Shown: piece after piece, positions 37,429-49,400 of the stretch
Numbering within the stretch: position 1 is the first letter of the stretch
How the letters are laid out: every line of letters begins with the position of its first letter
Assembly: GCA_964036295.1 (NCBI GenBank)
Contig: OZ038473.1
Coordinates: forward strand, 2,511,501 to 2,575,500
Source: Plumapathes pennacea
Lineage: Eukaryota > Cnidaria > Anthozoa > Antipatharia > Myriopathidae
Direction of reading: 5' to 3'
Length of the DNA: 64,000 nt
Program-made: the position numbers and the translations under genes
Notes under the pieces: model-generated
Seen by the model: only the letters and a program-made list of their open reading frames with translations
Told to the model about the DNA's origin: nothing
Databases searched by the model: none

Positions 37429-38524
37429 ATTAGCTTTCGACAGACCGTGATACAAACGTAAAAAGAATAACAAAGTGCCAATAAGTTTTTTTTTTTTTAC
37501 AATTCCGTTGAGATCGCCGGTCGCATGCAAAAGGATAAAGATTGGTGCGAGCCACTTTTCTCTGTTCTAAAATCAAGGAATCAAAAGTTCACAGATCAAC
37601 GAAAAAGCATCGACGGTTAATAATCGGCTCAAATATAGCCTGGCCCTTGACTGTCAAGTGGGCTTTTAAGACGCCGTCCATGGGGTGGACGTTTTCTTAA
37701 TGTATACCAGCAGATGAAGCTTTGTGAAATAATTGGTGTGTGTTTCACACTGGTTGTGACTGCCTAAGTTGAAGTCATGGTTGTGAATAAACCAATTTAT
37801 AAATCTAGCAACGAAAATGTTTTTGATAATTAGAACGTCTCATTGCTTCACTGTCACGCAGGTTTTATAGACTAGGCTTAACTAGGCTTAACCAGGCTTA
37901 AGATATTTGTTTGGAAGTATAGGAACACATTTATTCGTATTTATGTTTAACTACTTAACATATACTTCGGTTATGTTCCCTGCACGAGACATCAACGAAG
38001 TACCCACAATGCAGTCATGCATATCCTCTAACCATGTTTCAGTTACGCAACTATGTCGTCATTTCATTTTAGTTTGTTCTGGAAGTTTCTTGTAATAACA
38101 AAATGCGAAAGGGATTTATCTACTATAAGCAAATCAAACATAAGGAGGCACAATCCAGTTCAGAGTACACAATATATGTTTGATTAGAGTTATCGACTAT
38201 ATACAAACCTTTATTAGTAAAATGAATTTTCACACCAAAGTGAATTACGCAAGAATATTAGTTGGTATATACACTGTGAAGGCTCGTAAAATCGTGTGAC
38301 TGAATAACGTCCAAATCCGCAGTGTTGTTGGCTAGTGGACTGTTTTATAAACTGTACTAAAGTGATTCACAAAAGCTAAAACATGTTCTAACGACTTTGA
38401 GTCACTTCTGTTATTATGTTCTAAAAAATTGTTTGTGCCAGATTCTAACCAATGGCAACTTCACAGCTGTCAATGTGTCATGTTCATCGTATAGTGTATT
38501 TTCCTTACCAGTTTAACTAGGACT

Positions 38525-38923
38525 TTAGTGCGATCTCTGCTTTGTCCTGTGTTTCTTCCTTGCATCTCTAGGTTTGGCAGAGCCCAGGGCTTGGTCAGAC
38601 AAAGACGTTTTTCCTTTAGGGTTCTGCTCTGAGCTCAAAACATGTTCGCAAAACGTAACACTTCTTCGTTTTTGCAGGGGGCGATGGGCTTGTACTTGGT
38701 GAGAAGTAGCCTCATTTGCGTCACGAGGTGTTCGTTCCTTCGGAGCTGCTCGCATCGCGTCATCAACAGAACGATGTCTCAATGAAGTAAGACCAGTTTG
38801 TCGATTTTTTATCTCTAGTCTTGCAGCTCGTAGTCTTGTAATATTGTGTATTATAATTGTAAATGCACGCTCTATTTCTCGTTCATAGCTATCCTTGCTC
38901 GTCTCTGTCCCACGTCTTGCCAT
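38525..38923 (-). CDS. Small basic protein with an RVxF-like motif, paralogue of the 15-kb gene
   Basis: 132 residues, intronless, Arg/Lys/Ser-rich. The N-terminus has GTETSKDSYEREIERA then NITRLRAARLE, which aligns with the 96-residue gene at 14989-15279. Past a low-complexity middle both share a basic stretch and the motif KRRSVTFCEHV here, RRVSFHEDV there. Both fit the PP1-docking pattern with one spacer residue allowed. This copy has an additional basic C-terminal tail. No signal peptide. The two genes are far apart and on the same strand. Role as PP1 partner is inference; a shared unnamed family is well supported by the alignment. Confidence 0.6.
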   Translation of the reverse strand: MARRGTETSKDSYEREIERAFTIIIHNITRLRAARLEIKNRQTGLTSLRHRSVDDAMRAAPKERTPRDANEATSHQVQAHRPLQKRRSVTFCEHVLSSEQNPKGKTSLSDQALGSAKPRDARKKHRTKQRSH

Positions 38924-41060
38924 ACTTCACGGAGTGCAACTGAATATCGAAATACTAAACAAATGAGTTTTAAGACAGTTTCATTATAATTTCAAGACTT
39001 GTAGCCCCCAGGCTGTATTGTCCAACCCGGCAAATAATGGCTTAGTTTGAATCTTCCGGTGCATACAATATCAAACAATATTTTTTACATTAGTATGCAT
39101 TCACATTTTTTGTAGTAAAACAACCGGGTCCTGGAAGCTGTAATACTGACCTCGCATGGTTTCCCGGGAGAACACCGCCACAATTAACTTCGCCGTGAAA
39201 ACCTCATAACTTAAGAGAACAAAACTAATTAATATATACGCCCGGGATTAACAGCTGAATACATTCTACTGTTATGCTAACAACACTTGTAAAACTGACT
39301 GAGAGGATGCAATTAAAACGCGGCACTTGAGTCCAGGTAGTATGCTTCGGCGATCCAGCCAATTTGAATCACGATATTTTTAACATGCTATTCCTTATAA
39401 ACAACAAGGCTAAAAAACTGACCAAGACCTGAATTTAACGGAAGCTAGAAAACGTCCGAAAGGTCGATTAAATGAAATGTAAGGCTGTGCAACTACTTAG
39501 CTCAAAAACCGATCTTAATAGCAGTGTACTTTTATGTTGTTAGAGTTTTCCCCCTGAATTTCGATTTGAATAGGAATGGCATGGATTAGCTTTGAACAAC
39601 TGGGCTTTCTAAAATACACATTTAATGCTAGTTATGATATTTTTAGGCCTGCTTTCCTTTGCCACAATCACAGATAATAGAAATAGAGAGAGAAAAAGAA
39701 AGCGGAGAGAGCGGAGAGAGAACGGGCTGGGGTTTAGATATATCTTTGCTGTTGTTTTTCTTTCCTTTTTCTCTGGAAAAGCATAATTGTTCTTTCTCTG
39801 GAAGAGCATAATTGCTAATTTTTTTCTTGAGTGATGTGAAGTGATACTGTGTTTTTAAAAATTCATTCCAGTTCAGTTCTTTCTGGTGATCTTTCGATCT
39901 CTCTCTCTGTCTCTGAGATTTAGGGCTCAGCAATTAACGCATGCCCTAAAGTGTAAAGCTGCTGGTCAGTTTTGATATAATTCGTGCTCATTGATGCCAT
40001 TTTGTTAGCCTAGTTTCATCTGACGCTCGATGTCTTGTTATTACATCAAAGATTCACGCGTGCGGCCGAAAACCACCTCCATTTTTTTACCCCGTGTTAC
40101 CTGCTCGAATTATTTGACCTATTCTCGGTCGGTACCTGACTGATTTTCAAAAGCTTCCTTCAAGCGTTCAAAACAACCTGTTGTCGGCACTTCTTGACCA
40201 ATGGTCAAGGCGTTCGTTTCATCAGTGCATTTCTTATCATTAAGAGATATGGAAAAGTAACGGGAAAAGTTTCGCGTCGAAAACTGGTGAAAGACTGAAT
40301 TTGTCGATCTTCTGGAGTCGGAACACCTACCTACAGCGTGGTTTGAAGGTATATGACAGCTTACTATTTCTTTAATAGCTTTACTAGTATTTTGTCGGTC
40401 CTGGAGCAGTCAGTTCGAACGGCCGAAAAAATCAAATACATTTTTTTGGTAATGGGGTATAAACTATAATAACAGTTGAGTTAGTATAAACGCCTGTAGT
40501 CCACATCTTACAGGTGCGATATCTGGTCTAGGTATTTTTGCTGTGGCTCGTGTCACTACCAGTGATAAGGTAGTTTGGCCATATTTATTTGCCATATATC
40601 CATGTCGCAAATATACAATAAATCAAAACCCGCATTCGGTTGGATTATATATTAGATGTTTTGGTTTAAAGTACTTAACGTGTATTCTTGTATTCAAATG
40701 GAACTGTTAAGATTTTTGGGATTTTTTAAATGCAGATAGTTTTTTCTTTTTTTTCTTAGTTTTTTAATCCGTTGCCTCCAAGAATCTAAATATGTCGATC
40801 CGGCTTGCAGAAACTTGACGGTTTTGTCCCAAAACAAAAGATCACAGATAACTTTGTCCAGGAAGTGACTTGCGAGCAGAATGTCTTCCTTTGTGCTATA
40901 AAGATAAACGAACTGCAAACGCAATTATCTTTTGAGAAACTACCTGGTTCAAGAAAATATATGATACTTAGCGTCCAAGTTTACCAATATGTTAAATATT
41001 AAGATTTCACATAAGTTTGACTCAGGTTTGAGCTCGTATCCATCTTTGTTTGATCTGACT
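38924..41060. other. Intergenic region, no gene seen
   Basis: About 2.1 kb, AT-rich. Short open frames at 39.6-39.9 kb (Lys/Glu-rich) come from low-complexity sequence and do not look like exons. Confidence 0.4.
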
Positions 41061-41425
41061 TAGGCCCTGTTTTCATGGAAGGAGGGTGACCCTCCTTAGA
41101 GGGACATCCTCCTAAAAACGTCAAAAGACATCACCCTTTACATGCCAGACGCTATCCCTAGGGCTACCTCACCAAGGGCAAAAATCTGGGCGGGAATTGA
41201 CAAATTCCACCTTGTCCCTCTAAACTTGGCCTTCCTGGGAGGGTAACCCTACCTCGAGCGTTTACCTGGCCAAAAGTTGTCCCTTTTGGGAGAGTAAGCC
41301 TCCTCCTAGGGTGACCCTACCTATCATGTAAACGGAACAAGGAATATCAACAGAGGATGGGTGACCCTTCTGGGAGGGTGTCCTTCCTAGGAGGGTCACC
41401 GTCCTTCCATGTAAACAGGGCCTTA
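41061..41425. mobile_element. MITE with TTAGGCCCTGTTTTCATGGA-type ends
   Basis: Left end GGCCCTGTTTTCATGGAAGG and right end CCTTCCATGTAAACAGGGCC form long inverted repeats of over 30 bp, continued by AGGGTGACCCTCCT and AGGAGGGTCACC. TTA flanks both sides. About 360 bp, upstream of the triple-astacin gene. Confidence 0.8.
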
Positions 41426-41638
41426 ATGTGGTGTGGACTTTTATTGTATTTGGTCGAGCTGGTCAAGCAAACTGAGTTAGTGAGGCACACAAACTAATTC
41501 AGGAACTGCATGATAGTGACGCGAAGGCGAGCCGAGTTTCTGGAGTACGTGTTTGCGCTAAGTCACCCGACTTCACAAGATGATACGAAGAAAATGAGGG
41601 CTTATTTTTTTGCAGGGCGTCGTTATTGAGGAGAAAAG

Positions 41639-44600
41639 ATGGTGCCATTTGAGCTCATTGTAGGTGCACTGCAACTTCTCACTTGGTTGTCTCCTATTAT
41701 TGGTGAGTGGATTATTTTGTCTTGTTGATGGTGCGTGGATTATTTTGTCTTGTTGATGGTGCGTGGCTGAATCACAGCAGCATAATAATAAAGTAATAAT
41801 TAACCCTTTCACTCCCAAGATCAAAATGCAGATTCTCACAACCTTTTAGATGGAAAATGTATGTGTGATGTAGTGAGAATTGAAAGTTTAATCAGCTTTC
41901 ATCTAAGCAAGGTATGAAAAGCCAAGTTCTCCTTACTCTATGATGTATTTTGGGTGAGAAACTCAAGGAGAAAACTGGAGCTGATCACTCTTGGGAGTGG
42001 AAGGGTTAAAATTACTGTACGAGTTGCTGTTTGCTAAGCTGACGCGAAGAGCGATATTTTGATGTCGAAGATTGCACAGGAATCACTAATTTGGTGAAAC
42101 ATCTTTGGCCGCGATGATATTGTTTGGTTGTTTGTTTGTTTGTATCTCTGTATGTATATGCGTTTGTTTCTTTTCTTAGGGATGGATGTCGGTGACCCCA
42201 CCAAGCTGACAATGTACGACCAGGAATACCAAGGTTCGTAGGATTGTGTATTAGCGAGTGTATTGCGATGGTTGCGATGGTGTACCGCGTTGAAATCTCG
42301 GTTCCACTGAGGGCACGGGCTCGTACAAAATGGGCCTGCTTATAGCCCAGGACTTATAAGTGCATGGGCATTTACGGTTTATACATATTCAGAGCAACAG
42401 GGCGAAAATACACATATCGGTGTGCGGTCATCTTATTTTGAGTCAGCGGTCATTGCACAAACTGTGGATTCAAGTGTAGATTTTGTACTTTAGTGTAACG
42501 CTCGTAAAGCCTCAAGAAACTCAATATTTGGAGTCCATACTCAGATATAACTTACTTCAATGCATTTTCTGCCTGCATCGTGGTGACATTTACCCCGAGT
42601 TACATAGTAATGGAACGAACGCTGACCAACGGAAGTGACGTCAGAAGGTTTTTTTGCAGGGAATTACGTCAATTTTTAAATTTAAATATTTTTATTTTTA
42701 AATATTTAAAAATACAAAGAGGTTATTACACGGGAAGGAGTGCAATACGGCGGAGTATTTTTGCGAGTCGGTTTTATTTTTTCGAACCTGCTTCAGGCGA
42801 GAAAAAATAAAACTGACGAGTAAAAATAAATTTTCGTGTAATAAATTGTTTATTACACGACAAACGAAGCAGGGCAAACATTCTCGCCGCGCGCAAAATG
42901 GAACAAAAAGTGACGCGTTCGTAAACTTTGCTTGCGAAAACTGATCACGTAAGCTAATAAACCAGTTGATCTGGTTCCTGACGAGTGCAATACGCTCCCA
43001 TATTTGCACTCGTTTTGGACCGTATTTGCACTCGAAAATGTGAAGTTGTGTAATAATGTGCAGTAACCATCTGACAAAGAGCATCGTGTAATAATCAGTT
43101 TAAAATAGTTTCAACGTTGTTTTCCAACAGACACTTTTCTCGAAATGAACATTGGTAAAAGTTACTTCGAGGGTGACATATTGTTGACGCAACAACAGAG
43201 TGACGCCATCAGCACGATACAACACAACAGCAGCTTGGAGGCCCGGGCTCTAGTCAGGGACGTGCGCAAGCTCTGGCCCAACAAAGTCGTCCCCTACGTC
43301 TTGGCGTCCGACTTGCGTAAGTATACATTTTATAAAAGGTTTTCTGCGGCTGTAAACTCGAGTACTGCACGAGAAAAATGTGTCAGAATAAGAAGTTCTG
43401 TTGTATTTCGGTGTCACAGTGAAATAGACGCTTTTCAATCAAAGAATTAAAAACGTGAGTCTCACTAAACTTAACTGATGATGCTCAAATTATCAAACTT
43501 AAAATATGGGTTCATTTTTTCAGGTCCGGAGACAAGAGAGTACATCACGTCCGCTCTTGCCGAGTGGCAAGACAAAACGTGTTTAACATTCAAGAAAAGA
43601 GAGAGCGAGAATGATTACATAGAATACCTGTACGAGGGAGGGTAAGACAACGAATTTTTATGCAAAGCTTTGCGTCCCAGCAACTTTTCCCGTACAAATC
43701 TTCTCTAAAATATTTTGTAACTTTAAAGTGCTGCCAAAGTGATCTGTGAATGCTATGAGCCTGGCGTTTTGCATTTCCACTCAAAAAAGCACGAAGTGAT
43801 TAAATTTCAGTCACATGGTGGCCCACGTGACCAGATCTGCAAAGGGCCTATTACTACACAAAGTGAATCGATACCTTTGTCCTCCTGGACTGTCACGTGA
43901 CACACTCTATTTACTCTATTGGTCAGGTGCTCCTCGTACGTTGGCCGCATTGGTGGACGGCAAACAATATCCGTCGGGTCAGACGAGGTCACGTGTAAAC
44001 ACGGCAACATCGTGCACGAAACTGCGCATGCGCTGGGATTCTTTCACGAACACAGCAGACCCGACAGAGACGATTATGTGGAGGTGAAATGGGGAAACGT
44101 TGAACCAGGTACGAATCGACTCAACGTTGAATGTAAAGGGGTTATTACACGGGAAGGAGTGCAATACGGCCGAGTACTGTTTCAGTTATTTTTATTATTA
44201 ATAAATGCTGTTCACATACTAACTGTTTTCTAGGCTACGAGAAAAACTTCCGCAAAGAAACGATAGCGACCGTCGACTCCAGGGACGTGGGGTACGATTA
44301 TGCTTCCGTGATGCATTATGGGGCGTTTTTCTTCACCAAAACTCCTGGCGAGGAAACGATTCATCCCAAGGAAGAAGGGGCTCAGATTGGTCAGCGGATA
44401 GGCCTGAGCGAATTGGATACCGAACAAGCGAACAAGTTGTACGAGTGTGATACAGGTGAGATCAAGATCAACTTCAATTTTCTCCTTCAGTTTCTGACCA
44501 GAGATTTATCATCCAGTAAGGAAAAAATTGCTTAGACGACAGCTGATTGAACTCTCAATTCACGGTTCATCACTTATACAAAGTCTTCTTCAGTTCAGGG

Positions 44601-45506
44601 GTGAGAAAGGTAAAATGCGAAACAATGGAAAGTTTTTAAAATTTTAACTGTGATCTCCGGCTTTCGTGTTTTGTTTTGTTTGTTGAAGTACCCTACACAG
44701 ACATCAGGACCCACGCGCGGGATTCAAAACCCGACATATGGCAGCAGCCATCTTTGGATGAAGGTATCGCCGTGTTGAGACACAAGGTCCAGCCAAAAGT
44801 TAACAAGCACAAAGCTGCCGAAACGAAGGATTCCATCAAAACAACGAAGCACAAGGCTACAAAAAAGACGGATGAAATAAAAGGAGCGACACACAGCAGC
44901 AAACCGCACTCAGTCCTGCACAAGATTGTATCGAGTAACAAGGCTAAAAAGATGAACGCTGAGCAGGTTGTACACAAAGAGAAAAGTGCCAACGAACCAA
45001 GCACTATCCAGAATGACTTAAAAGGTGACTAAGAAAGAACTTGTTGACGCTGTGTTACCCCCTTCACTCCCAAGAGTGATCAACTTTGATTTTCTCCTTC
45101 AGTTTCTCACCAGAAATATATCATAGAGTAAGGAGAACTTGGCTTTTGATACCTTGCTCAGATGATAGCTGATTAAACTATCAATTCTCACTACATTACT
45201 CATACATTTTACTCTTAAAAGGTTGGGAGAATCTGCATTTTGAACTTGGGAGTGAAAGGGTTAATACATTCAACATTAACTGCGCGTTTCCTTCCAACAG
45301 ACAATTATCTCGAAATGAACATTGGCAAGAGTTACTTCGAGGGTGACATACTGTTGACAAAACAACAGAGTGACGCCATCACTTCGTTACAGAGCAACAA
45401 CAGCTTCGAAGCGAGAGCCATTATCAAAGACGTACGCAATCTCTGGTCTAATAAAGTAGTCCCTTATGTATTGGCCGACAATTTGAGTAAGTACATATTT
45501 TATGAG

Positions 45507-45587
<81 letters not shown>

Positions 45588-46348
45588 TTATTTATTTAAT
45601 TAATTAATTAATTAATTTTTATTTATTTATTTATTATTTTATTTAATTTTATTTATTTTTGCGGCTGTACACTCGAGTACTGTAGCCACGAAACAAGAAT
45701 CCTATCCGATTATCGTAATCTGCATACTCGAAATTTTATGTGAAAATCCCCTGAGCTCCTTCTTTCATTCCTGTAGTTTTATTTCATATATTTCGATTGT
45801 ACATGTCTCTTCCTGTTTTGATTATTAATTTCAGGTCCGGAGACATTAACACATATTAAATCCGCTATTGCCGAGTGGCAAGAAAAAACATGCATAAAAT
45901 TCAAGGAACGAGAAGACGAGGATGATTACATAGAGTACATATACGATGACAAAGGAGGGTAAGGCAACGACTTTTTATGTAACGTTGCACACAAGAAATT
46001 CTCGGGAAACTTGTCCATCAGCTGGAACTCAAAACTTGCAACGGCTGTTCTCCTGTACCCTGGAGACAAAATTGAAGCTTCAAAGTGAAAACCTCACTTA
46101 CAGTCAGAAAAAGAACTGTTATTGACCAGCAAAGCCGTCAGTTTAATTTTGTTATCGCAATATTTCAAGGTTTTGTATAACCCAAAAGAAAAATTAATTA
46201 AGAAGCTGTAAAAAGTTATTGTTATTTAATTTATTTGATATTATTAACATTATTATAACTATTTAATATTATTATTAACATTATTATTTATTAGCCCAGG
46301 GCATCCATTTATAACAGCTTTTGCTGAAGCGTTTACCCTGGTAAAATA

Positions 46349-46422
<74 letters not shown>

Positions 46423-49400
46423 TGGTCAGGTGTTCCTCTTACGTTGGCCGCGTTGGTGGACGGCAAACAATACACGTCGGGTCAGCTGATTTCACGTGTA
46501 AACACGGCAACATTGTGCACGAGACTGCGCATGCGCTGGGATTCTTTCATGAACACACCAGGCCGGACAGAGACGATTATGTTGAGGTGAAATGGGAAAA
46601 CATTCAACCAGGTGCGAACTGGACGATCCAACGTAGAAACATGTCGACCCAAGGGGTTAATGCGGATTTTAAAAGGACAGTGTCATGAGATGCGCATGCG
46701 CGAGCGTTTGTTCGAATCTTGAAAACATTCGCCCAATGTTTTCAAGTTTGAAATCCGGGATGGTGTCCACAACGACGGTGGATCTGTCGCTCGATTGCTT
46801 GCCGCCATTTTGGACGCCATCTTGGATTTCAAACTTAAAAACATTGGGCGAATGTTTTCAAGATTCGACCAAACTCACGCGCGTGCGCAGTTCATGACAC
46901 TGCCCCCTTAATTTCGTCGGAGCGCGCTGGTTAAAACGTCGCACTTGCGTTATCTTTACGTAGTCAAACATATCCACATCAGCCAATAAGACTTACCCCG
47001 TATACTGTTATACATTTATGTTTTGTTAATCCTGTTCAAATACCAACTGTTTTCTAGGCTACGAAAGGAACTTCAACAAAGAGACGCTGGAGACCGTCGA
47101 TTCGAAGGGCGTGCCGTACGACTATGGCTCTGTGATGCATTATGGGGCGTTTTTCTTCACTAAAACTCCTGGCGAGGAAACGATTCATCCCAAGGAAGAT
47201 GGGGCTCAGATTGGTCAGCGGATAGGCCTGAGTAATTTGGACATCCAGCAAGCAAACCTACTGTACGAGTGTGATGAAGGTGAGATTTTAACCTCCGGAT
47301 TTTAACGCACTTTACCGTACTTTATTCTACTCTTCCGTCTTTTACCGTTCTGTGCCGGACTTTTCTGGACTTTAACAAACTTTTTTGGACTTTATTGGGT
47401 ATGTACAACTTGGTAATTGGCAGCTTGTTCAGATATGAGCTAACTGAACTATTAATTCATTCACGTTCTTCTTAAATGGTTGGGAGAATTTACATTTTAA
47501 GTTTAGCGGTGAAAAAGAAGCACAGAAAAATCAGTTGTTGAAATTTCTGGAACCTGCGGTTCTCGCTTAAATTTTTTATTTTTTATTTTTTTGTCAAAGA
47601 CGCAGACTTTAAGACCCGCGCACGACATTCTAAGCCCGAGATTTCGCAGCAACCACGTTTGGGCGAAGACGGTGCAGTGTTGGGACACAAAACCCACTCA
47701 AAAGTTCACAAGAACAAAAAGGCAACAACTGCACACAACAAGAAACACTCCATTCTGCACAAGATTTATCAGAGTCACAAGGATGAAAAGGTGGAAGTTA
47801 AACAGGATATTCACAAAAGCTATAATGAGATGCTGGAGAAAAGCGCAGATGAACTAAGTGCCACTGAGAATGAAATTAACTTGAAAGGTAAGTAACCTTT
47901 CACCAACATGCCTGTCCGTCCAAATTAACTCAACGCATCAAAACCAACCAACCAACCAACCAACCAAACAAACAAAATCATTTGGCAAAATCCAAATTGT
48001 TTATCAACAGCATATGTCGAAGCACTTCATACCCTTAGGTTTTATTTGAAAATTGGAACAGAAGTTTGACGTTTTCAGGGTTGAGTTGAATTCGCATTGT
48101 TCATAAAAAAAGATACATCAAACTCCACTAAACGACGTTGAATGTACTCACTGAGAGTTCTTATTCGAGTGCTCACCCACCTTTAGGTTTCATTTGACAC
48201 TTGAGCAAGAAAATGACTGAATAATTTGTATGTAGTGGTAGTTCTTTCGAAAATTTATCGTTCTACATATTATGATAAACTCTTAGGATTTCAAAATTCA
48301 ATTTGTCCTTTTGACTGGTCGAGCTGGTCTTATTTTCCAGGAATGCCTGCCACTCAAACAGCTGCAGCTTCCCGTCAAGCTCTCGCATACAACAGGGATC
48401 TCACTGATGAAAACCTTGGTAAGACAGAGGCCGAATTTGAGGCTGATACTTTATACATAGTACATAAAATACCGTAAATGCTCCCCCCCCCCCCCCCCCA
48501 AGGTCTATTCTTTTATTAACCCCCCTCCTCTGGTAGACTTGAGCATCAAAATTAGTAGAGAAGCAAGACAAATGATGCGCATTAAATGCTTGGTGATATA
48601 TTCTTGAACCTTAACATTTGCCACACATAACTTTTAGTATTTTGTTGACCAAGAACACAGTACTTCTTGTTGTCATCTCATCTTTATAAGTCCCCCTCTC
48701 TTTTAGCTTACTCACAAAAAAATTGATTGTCTTGCAGGAGAAGAAAATTTTGGGAGGAATTATTTCGAAGGAGACATGATCCTTTCTCAGGACCAAAAGA
48801 GTTTCTTAGAAAGCTTGAAGAACGATGATAATGCTGCCACGAAAAGAGCGCTCATCAAGAACACGACTTTTCTGTGGCCGGATGCTAATGTGTACTACAA
48901 CTTCGACGAAGGAGTCGGTAAGCATAAAAAAGACGAAAATGCAATCAACCAGCAACTGAGTTATCTTCTTTGTGTGTGGTCAATTCTCCACCCTCCCCCA
49001 ACCCCCAAGTACCACGACAACTCACAATGATTTCCACAGTTTTAATCGCAGCTTCGCTCTCTATCACTTAAATCACTTGCACTATATCTTCACCAATCTC
49101 GTCTCGCACAGAATTCCCAGTTTAGAAAGTTAGGAACCTTAAATGTATCTTCTCTCGAATTATGAGGAGACTAATGTATAGTTTTTAAGGCTGACACGTT
49201 TTTTATTTCCTTTCAAGACGAGGTAGGACGGGAACGGGCCCTTAAGGCCATGAAGCACTGGGAAGAACACACGTGCTTGCGGTTCAAAGAGCGGTCATCC
49301 GAGGACGACTATATACATTTTGTGTTTGAGGGCGGGTAAGTGATTTTCTTAAATTCCCTGAAAACTGCTATGCCTTTTCCCAGCAAAATATCTTAAAACA

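Larger units (their letters stand above)
36493..38524. other. 3' flank and intergenic region, no gene seen
   Basis: Contains the AATAAA signal at 36962, an A-rich run at about 36825-36862, and an (ATAA)n microsatellite at about 37377-37428. A CTAGGCTTAA short repeat lies near 37872-37900. No gene recognised. Confidence 0.4.
45301..47279 (+). other. Astacin module 2 of the triple-astacin protein
   Basis: Four exons with the same boundaries and phases as module 1 and very similar sequence (YFEGD, HETAHALGFF, DYGSVMHY, FFFTKTPGEETIHPKE in both). It is clearly a recent duplicate of module 1, or the reverse. Confidence 0.9.
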
